Shown here piece by piece: positions 59,213 to 64,000 of a stretch of DNA of 64,000 bases. Numbering within the stretch: the stretch's first letter is position 1; each line of letters opens with the position of its first letter. The notes under the pieces are model-generated. The model made no database searches. It had not been told where the DNA came from and saw only the letters and a program-made list of their open reading frames with translations. The stretch is from contig NZ_AUCF01000027.1 in assembly GCF_000429625.1 (NCBI RefSeq), positions 37,907-101,906 of the forward strand, read 5' to 3'. Source of the stretch: Azospirillum halopraeferens DSM 3675. Lineage in GTDB: Bacteria > Pseudomonadota > Alphaproteobacteria > Azospirillales > Azospirillaceae. A program made the position numbers and the translations under genes.

Positions 59213-61417
59213 ATGATCCCGCCCGACCTGTTCCTCGCCGATCCCGACCTGCTGCTTCCCCGCCGCCGCAGCACCGGCGGCGGCCTGTCCGTCACGCGTA
59301 CGGCCGAGCCGCTGCCGTACGCCCGCGCCCTCGACCCGGTGATCGACGCCCTGGACCGGCGCCGCGGCCTGGTGCTGGCCTGCGGCGTCGATGCGCCGGG
59401 GCGCTACCGGCGCGCCGCCCTGGGGTTCGTCGACCCGCCCCTGTGCCTGACCGCGCGCGGCCGCACGGTGCGGGTGGAGGCGCTCAACGACCGCGGCACC
59501 GTTCTGTTGCCGGCCCTGGCGGTGGCTCTGCGGGGCACCGACGCGGTGGCGGCGGTGGAGGCGGCGCCGGCCCGCCTGACGGCGCTCGTCCGCCGGCCCG
59601 CCGGTCCCTTCACCGAGGAGGAGCGCAGCCGCCAGCCTTCGGTCTTCTCGGTGTTGCGGGTGGTGCGCGACCTGTTCGCCGGGCCGGATGATCCGCTGCT
59701 CGGCCTCTACGGTGCGTTCGGCTACGACCTTGCGTTCCAGTTCGAGCCGGTGCGCCGGCGGCTGGAACGGCCGGACGACCAGCGCGACCTGGTCCTGTAC
59801 CTGCCGGACCGGCTGACCGCTGTGGACCCGGCGGCGGGCGTGGCGCGGTGCGTCGCGTGGGAGTTCGCGGCGGACGGGCGGTCGACCGAGGGGCTGCCCC
59901 GCGACGGCACCGATCATCCCTATCGCCCGATGACCAACGCGCAGGGCGGCTGCGACCATGCACCCGGCGCGTACGGGGCGGTGGTGGAGCGGGCGCGCGC
60001 CGCCTTCCGCCGCGGCGACCTGTTCGAGGCGGTGCCCGGCCAGACCTTCAGCGAACCCTGCGCCGACGCGCCCTCCGCCGTGTTCCGCCGCCTTCGCCGT
60101 GCCAACCCGGCACCCTACGAGGCGCTGATCAACCTCGGGCGGGGCGAGTTCCTGGTGGCCGCCAGCCCGGAGATGTACGTGCGCGTCGCCGGGCGGCGGG
60201 TGGAGACCTGCCCGATCTCCGGCACCATCGCGCGCGGCGCCGACGCCTTGGGCGATGCAGGCCGGGTGCTGGCCCTGCTCAACTCCGCCAAGGATGCGGC
60301 GGAGCTGACCATGTGCACCGACGTCGACCGCAACGACAAGGCGCGGGTGTGCGAGCCCGGCTCCGTTCGGGTGATCGGGCGGCGGCTGATCGAGATGTAT
60401 TCCCGGCTCATCCACACCGTGGACCATGTGGAGGGGCGGCTGCGCGCGGGCTTCGACGCCCTGGACGCCTTCCTCACCCATGCCTGGGCGGTGACGGTCA
60501 CCGGGGCGCCCAAGCGGGCGGCCATGCAGTTCCTGGAGGATACGGAGGTGGCGCCGCGGCGCTGGTACGGCGGCGCCTTCGGGCGGCTGGGATTCGACGG
60601 CGGCCTCGACACCGGGCTGACCCTGCGTACGATCCGCCTGCAGGACGGAATGGCCCATGTGCGCGTCGGCGCCACCCTGCTGGCGGACAGCGATCCCGAC
60701 GCGGAGGACGCCGAGTGCCGGCTGAAGGCGGCCGCCCTGTTCGACGCGATCCGCCCCTCATCGGCGCCCGCGGTGGCGACCGCCGGGCCGGAGGAGACGG
60801 CGGGGCAGGGGCGGCGGGTGCTGCTGGTGGACCACGACGACAGCTTCGTCCACACGCTGGCCGATTACGTCCGCCGGACGGGAGCGGCGGTAACGACGCT
60901 GCGCCACCCCTACGCCCGGGCGGCGCTGGCGGCGGACCCGCCCGATCTGGTGCTGCTGTCGCCCGGCCCCGGCCGGCCCGCCGACTTCGACGTGGCCGGC
61001 ACGCTGGACGCCGCCCTGGCCGCGGGCGTGCCGGTGTTCGGCGTCTGCCTCGGCCTGCAGGGCATCGCCGAGCGGTTCGGCGGCACGCTGGGCACCCTGC
61101 CGGAGCCGGTGCACGGCAAGGCGTCGGAGGTGCGGCTGCTGGGGGGCCGCTTGTTCGCCGGCCTGCCGGAGCGCTTCGCGGTCGGGCGCTACCACTCCCT
61201 GTTCGCCCGGCGCGAGACGCTGCCGCCGGAACTGGCGGTGACGGCGCAGACCGCGGACGGGCTGGTCATGGCGCTGGAGCACCGCACCCTGCCGGTGGCG
61301 GCGGTGCAGTTCCACCCGGAATCGATCCTGACGGCGCAGGACGGGATCGGCATGCGGCTGATCGCCGCGGTGATGACCGGGCTCGCCGGACGGCGGGACC
61401 GTGCCGCGGCGGCGTGA
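59213..61417 (+). CDS. trpE(G): Anthranilate synthase, fused TrpE-TrpG
   Basis: A 734-residue fusion that makes anthranilate from chorismate and glutamine, the first step of tryptophan synthesis. The TrpE part (about 1-530) ends with EMYSRLIHTVDHVEGRL, GAPKRAAMQFL and LTLRTIRLQDG. The TrpG part (about 537-734) starts VLLVDHDDSFVHTL and has LLSPGPGRP, the nucleophile Cys in GVCLGLQGI and the His/Glu of QFHPESI. The region around GVDAPGRYRRAALGFVDPP near residue 60 departs from the PGRYTRW form I recall for this family. The ATG at 59213 follows the attenuator. Fusion and leader are typical of Azospirillum and rhizobia. Confidence 0.95.
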   Translation: MIPPDLFLADPDLLLPRRRSTGGGLSVTRTAEPLPYARALDPVIDALDRRRGLVLACGVDAPGRYRRAALGFVDPPLCLTARGRTVRVEALNDRGTVLLPALAVALRGTDAVAAVEAAPARLTALVRRPAGPFTEEERSRQPSVFSVLRVVRDLFAGPDDPLLGLYGAFGYDLAFQFEPVRRRLERPDDQRDLVLYLPDRLTAVDPAAGVARCVAWEFAADGRSTEGLPRDGTDHPYRPMTNAQGGCDHAPGAYGAVVERARAAFRRGDLFEAVPGQTFSEPCADAPSAVFRRLRRANPAPYEALINLGRGEFLVAASPEMYVRVAGRRVETCPISGTIARGADALGDAGRVLALLNSAKDAAELTMCTDVDRNDKARVCEPGSVRVIGRRLIEMYSRLIHTVDHVEGRLRAGFDALDAFLTHAWAVTVTGAPKRAAMQFLEDTEVAPRRWYGGAFGRLGFDGGLDTGLTLRTIRLQDGMAHVRVGATLLADSDPDAEDAECRLKAAALFDAIRPSSAPAVATAGPEETAGQGRRVLLVDHDDSFVHTLADYVRRTGAAVTTLRHPYARAALAADPPDLVLLSPGPGRPADFDVAGTLDAALAAGVPVFGVCLGLQGIAERFGGTLGTLPEPVHGKASEVRLLGGRLFAGLPERFAVGRYHSLFARRETLPPELAVTAQTADGLVMALEHRTLPVAAVQFHPESILTAQDGIGMRLIAAVMTGLAGRRDRAAAA

Positions 61418-61418
61418 C

Positions 61419-61452
61419 GGGGGAGGGCGGGGCGGCTGCGGCCGCCTCCCCC
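61419..61452. terminator. GC-rich hairpin between convergent trpE(G) and trkH
   Basis: GGGGGAGGGCGG (61419-61430) can pair with CCGCCTCCCCC (61442-61452) with one bulged base. It fills the short gap between the two convergent stops and may serve both strands. No T-run. Confidence 0.35.
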
Positions 61453-62942
61453 TACTGCTTCCAGAAGGCGCCGCTGAACAGCACCAGGACGGTGAAGAAC
61501 TCCAGCCGGCCGAGCAGCATGGTGAAGGACAGCACCCACTTCGCCGCTTCCGGCAGGGGGGAGAAGGTGCCGGCGGGGCCGATGATCGGACCGAGGGCCG
61601 GGCCGATGTTGCCGACGGCGGAGACCGCGCCGGAGAAGGCGGTCTCGAACTCCAGCCCCAGGGCGCCGAGGATGAGGGCGACGATGAACATCAGGGCGAT
61701 GTAGACGAAGCCGAAGCTCATCACCGACACCATGGCGTCGGCATCCACCGGCTTGTTGTTGTAGCGCAGCGGGATGATGCGGTGCGGGCTGTAGAGCCGC
61801 AGCACCTGCACCCGCAGCACCATGAAGAGGATCTCGAAACGGAAGATCTTCAGCCCGCCCGAGGTGGACCCGGTGCAGCCGCCGATGGTCATGAGGATCA
61901 GGAACAGCATGACGGGCATCGGCCCCCACAGGCTGTAGTCGGCCGAGGCATAGCCGGTGGTGGTCACCACCGACACCACGTTGAAGGTGGCCAGACGCAC
62001 CGCGTCGTGCAGTTCGATGTCGCCGACCCCGTGCAGCCACATGGCCAGCCCCATGGACACCACGGCGATGAAGCCGACGTACCAGCGCACCTGGGTGTCG
62101 CGCAGAAGGGGGGCGGGGTCGCCGCGCGAGACGCTGATGAACCGCACGAAGGGCATGCCCCCCAGCAGCATGAACACCACCAGGATCCATTCGACCCAAT
62201 CGTTCTGCCACCCCCCGACCGAGGCGTCGCGGGTCGAGAAGCCCCCGGTGGCCACGGCGGTCATGGCGTGGTTGAGGGCGTCGAACAGCGACATGCCGGC
62301 GACCGCCAGCAGGGCCAGGCAGGCCAGCGTGAGGGTCAGGTAGACCCACGCCACGGCCACCGCCAGATCGCCGGCGCGCGGCATCACCTTGTCGGATCGG
62401 TCCGACGACTCGGAGCGGAAGAGCTGCATGCCGCCGACCCGCAGGAACGGCAGGATGGCGATGCCCATGGCGATGATGCCGATGCCGCCCAGCCATTGCA
62501 GCAGCGACCGCCACAGCAGCAGGCCGGGTGGCAGCGAATCGAGGCCGACGATCACCGTGGCCCCGGTGGTCGTCAGGCCCGACATGGCCTCGAAATAGGC
62601 GTCGGCCGGAGACAGGCCGATCTGCGACACCATGAACGGAGCGGACGCGAAGGCGGGGATGATCAGCCAGCTCAGCGCCGTCAGCAGGAACGCCTGGCGC
62701 AGGTTCAGCGCCATCTCCGGCGTCCGGTTGGTCAGCATCAGCAGGACGCCGAAGAACAGCGTCAGCGCCGAGGCGGCGGCGAAGACCATCCAATCGGGGT
62801 TGCGCGATGCCACGTCGGCGATCATCGGCACGAGCATTGCGATTGCCGTGACGCTGACCAGCGCTCCGATGATGTAGAGCACGGGACGCAGATCAAACCC
62901 GCGCTGCCCGCGGCCGTCCGGCCGCACCGCCTCGGCGTTCAC
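61452..62942 (-). CDS. trkH: Trk-type potassium uptake membrane protein
   Basis: A 496-residue KtrB/TrkH channel-like protein with about twelve helices forming four MPM repeats. Selectivity-loop segments include FEAMSGLTTTGATVIVGLD, AVATGGFSTRDASVGGW, NVVSVVTTTGYASADYSLWG and SAVGNIGPALGPIIGPAG, each with the filter Gly. A TrkA/KtrA partner is not in the window. The start is GTG at 62942 (VNAEAVRPDGRGQ). It follows gapR on the same strand by 8 bp, so the two may share a transcript. Confidence 0.93.
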   Translation of the reverse strand: MNAEAVRPDGRGQRGFDLRPVLYIIGALVSVTAIAMLVPMIADVASRNPDWMVFAAASALTLFFGVLLMLTNRTPEMALNLRQAFLLTALSWLIIPAFASAPFMVSQIGLSPADAYFEAMSGLTTTGATVIVGLDSLPPGLLLWRSLLQWLGGIGIIAMGIAILPFLRVGGMQLFRSESSDRSDKVMPRAGDLAVAVAWVYLTLTLACLALLAVAGMSLFDALNHAMTAVATGGFSTRDASVGGWQNDWVEWILVVFMLLGGMPFVRFISVSRGDPAPLLRDTQVRWYVGFIAVVSMGLAMWLHGVGDIELHDAVRLATFNVVSVVTTTGYASADYSLWGPMPVMLFLILMTIGGCTGSTSGGLKIFRFEILFMVLRVQVLRLYSPHRIIPLRYNNKPVDADAMVSVMSFGFVYIALMFIVALILGALGLEFETAFSGAVSAVGNIGPALGPIIGPAGTFSPLPEAAKWVLSFTMLLGRLEFFTVLVLFSGAFWKQ

Positions 62943-62950
62943 GGGAACCC

Positions 62951-63199
62951 CTAGTCGACCATGCCCAGGGCCTGCTTGTACAGCTCCAGCATCGTCTCCT
63001 GCTCCTGCCGGTCGGCGGTATCCATTTTGCGCAGGCGCAAGATCTGGCGCATGATTTTGGTGTCGAAGCCCGTACCCTTCGCCTCGGCGAAGATTTCCTT
63101 GATGTCGTCGCCGATGCCTTTCTTTTCCTCCTCAAGGCGTTCAATGCGCTCGATGAAGGACTTCAGACGCTCCGCTGCGATGCCGCCGACATCGGTCAT
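62951..63199 (-). CDS. gapR: DUF2312 nucleoid-associated protein, GapR family
   Basis: An 82-residue coiled-coil DNA-binding protein of the GapR family, which clamps overtwisted DNA ahead of replication and transcription in Caulobacter. The segment ERLKSFIERIERLEEEKKGI, then IKEIFAEAKGTGFDTKIMRQ and LRLRKMDTADRQEQETMLEL matches the family well. The ATG at 63199 gives MTDVGGIAAERL; the open frame further upstream is not part of the protein. It diverges from pntA. Confidence 0.93.
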   Translation of the reverse strand: MTDVGGIAAERLKSFIERIERLEEEKKGIGDDIKEIFAEAKGTGFDTKIMRQILRLRKMDTADRQEQETMLELYKQALGMVD

Positions 63200-63569
63200 G
63201 GTTAAACTTCCCTGAACTGAACGAGATGGGTGAGTGCATGTGTCTGCCGGGGACGATATCGGGCGGCCCGCCGCTCCGCAAGGGGTGCGGCGCGCAGGGC
63301 GCGCATCCCCGGCGGCGGTGTGCGCCGCGGGCACACCCCGGCGCCATCCCACGCCTGTCCTGCGAGAGAGGACCGTTCCTGCCCTTTGGGGTAGGTCACT
63401 TTTCACGCCTCTCGCGTTAGGGTGCCGCGCCGCTGTGCCGGTTAGCCCGATGCGCGGGCGACTTCACAAAGCGCGGCGGATGCGGCAAACATGCCTGCCG
63501 CAGGCTCAGCCTAACCATTCTTGCCGATCCGCTTGCGCATCGGCGTCTTCTCGGCAGGGGGGATAAAAC
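63200..63569. other. Divergent intergenic region between gapR and pntA
   Basis: This 370-bp stretch holds no convincing gene. A hairpin GCCGAT/ATCGGC (63523-63528 with 63539-63544) lies just before the pntA ribosome-binding site, and several short GC-rich symmetric elements occur near 63290-63340. Promoters for both genes must lie here, but no clear -35/-10 pair was identified. Confidence 0.5.
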
Positions 63570-64000
63570 TTGAAGATCGCCATACCGAAGGAGCGACGGC
63601 CGCACGAGAAGCGCGTCGCGGCGTCGCCCGAGACGGTGAAGAAACTGAAGGCCCTGGGGTTCGACCTGGTCGTTGAGACCGGTGCGGGCGTGAGCGCTGC
63701 CGTCACCGACGCCGCCTACGAGGCGGCGGGCGCGGTGATCGCGCCGGACGCCGCGGCGGCCCTGAAGGACGCCGACGTGGTGCTGAAGGTGCAGCGCCCG
63801 CTGCTCGCCTCCGAGGGGGGGGCGGACGAACTGGGACTGATCCGGCGCGGCGCCACGCTGATCGCCATCCTCAACCCCTACGCCGACCGCGACGCGGTGC
63901 GCGCCTACGCCGAGGCGGGCGTGACGGCGATGGCCATGGAGTTCATGCCGCGCATCACCCGCGCCCAGGTCATGGACGTGCTGTCGTCCCAGGCCAACCT
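63570..64000 (+). CDS. pntA: NAD(P) transhydrogenase subunit alpha part 1 (partial, runs off the edge)
   Basis: The first 143 residues of the soluble NAD-binding subunit of proton-translocating transhydrogenase. The start reads KIAIPKERRPHEKRVAASPETV, followed by GFDLVVETGAGVSAAVTDAAY, DVVLKVQRPL and AMEFMPRITRAQVMDVLSSQAN; RAQ.MD.LSSQAN is the transhydrogenase rather than alanine-dehydrogenase form. The TTG at 63570 was chosen: AGGGGGGAT lies about 7 nt upstream and the protein starts at the normal position. The gene continues beyond the window. Confidence 0.9.
   Translation, partial: MKIAIPKERRPHEKRVAASPETVKKLKALGFDLVVETGAGVSAAVTDAAYEAAGAVIAPDAAAALKDADVVLKVQRPLLASEGGADELGLIRRGATLIAILNPYADRDAVRAYAEAGVTAMAMEFMPRITRAQVMDVLSSQAN

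Noticed and set aside
63570..64000. Partial gene at the right edge considered as alanine dehydrogenase
   Set aside because: The segment MEFMPRITRAQVMDVLSSQAN (seen in parts) is the transhydrogenase alpha form; alanine dehydrogenase differs there.

Overview
The window looks like a chromosomal segment of a high-GC alphaproteobacterium of the Rhodospirillales, most like Azospirillum or a close relative. Supporting signs are a fused trpE(G) gene behind a Trp-rich leader peptide, the tpiA-secG-pyrG-kdsA order, the mreBCD-mrdA block, a GapR (DUF2312) gene, DUF4169 and DUF2189 proteins, and a PntA-type transhydrogenase start. No insertion sequence, prophage or CRISPR array is visible. Products are named from motifs and remembered family sequences; no database search was run.

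Layout. 1-5.3 kb: coxB (minus), a small coiled-coil gene carrying a 13-bp tandem repeat, then thrC, an M16 peptidase, a GNAT acetyltransferase and a small hypothetical. 5.3-13.2 kb: a coiled-coil envelope protein (minus), leuA, the rod-shape genes mreB, mreC, mreD and mrdA (PBP2) without rodA, and tRNA-Lys(CTT) with its own promoter. 13.2-23.2 kb: DUF2189, DUF4169, a large AsmA protein, 3-hydroxybutyrate dehydrogenase, a DMT exporter with a divergent LysR regulator, an MBL-fold hydrolase and a secreted repeat/PRC-barrel protein. 23.4-27.6 kb: a receiver-only response regulator, a cobalamin-binding protein with the CarH-type Wx9EH signature but no DNA-binding domain, and a soluble histidine kinase. 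These form a candidate B12-based light-sensing two-component module. A glutathionylspermidine synthase-like gene follows.

27.6-35.5 kb (minus strand): a chemoreceptor and a complete uptake [NiFe]-hydrogenase operon hybO-A-B-C-D (HybO type, standard proximal-cluster cysteines). Its upstream region has a perfect FNR/FixK box and an AT-rich palindrome. A PAS-PAS histidine kinase diverges from it. 37.4-48.3 kb: a lipoprotein, a LysR regulator, and a long divergent operon encoding a three-part FAD/[2Fe-2S] amino-acid dehydrogenase (LhpB/F/E or opine-oxidase like), an aldehyde dehydrogenase, DapB- and DapA-family enzymes, a complete polar amino-acid ABC transporter and a shortened saccharopine/lysine-dehydrogenase-like protein. 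This appears to be an uncharacterised amino-acid or opine utilisation system. It ends at a cluster of three strong hairpins.

48.5-64 kb: tpiA, secG, pyrG, kdsA; a fused indolepyruvate:ferredoxin oxidoreductase (minus); a response regulator with an unassigned C-terminal domain; a small disordered protein; a CBS protein; a degenerate CDF-like membrane protein; then trpL, a full 1:2 / 2:3 / 3:4 attenuator and trpE(G); trkH and gapR (minus); and the start of pntA running off the right edge.
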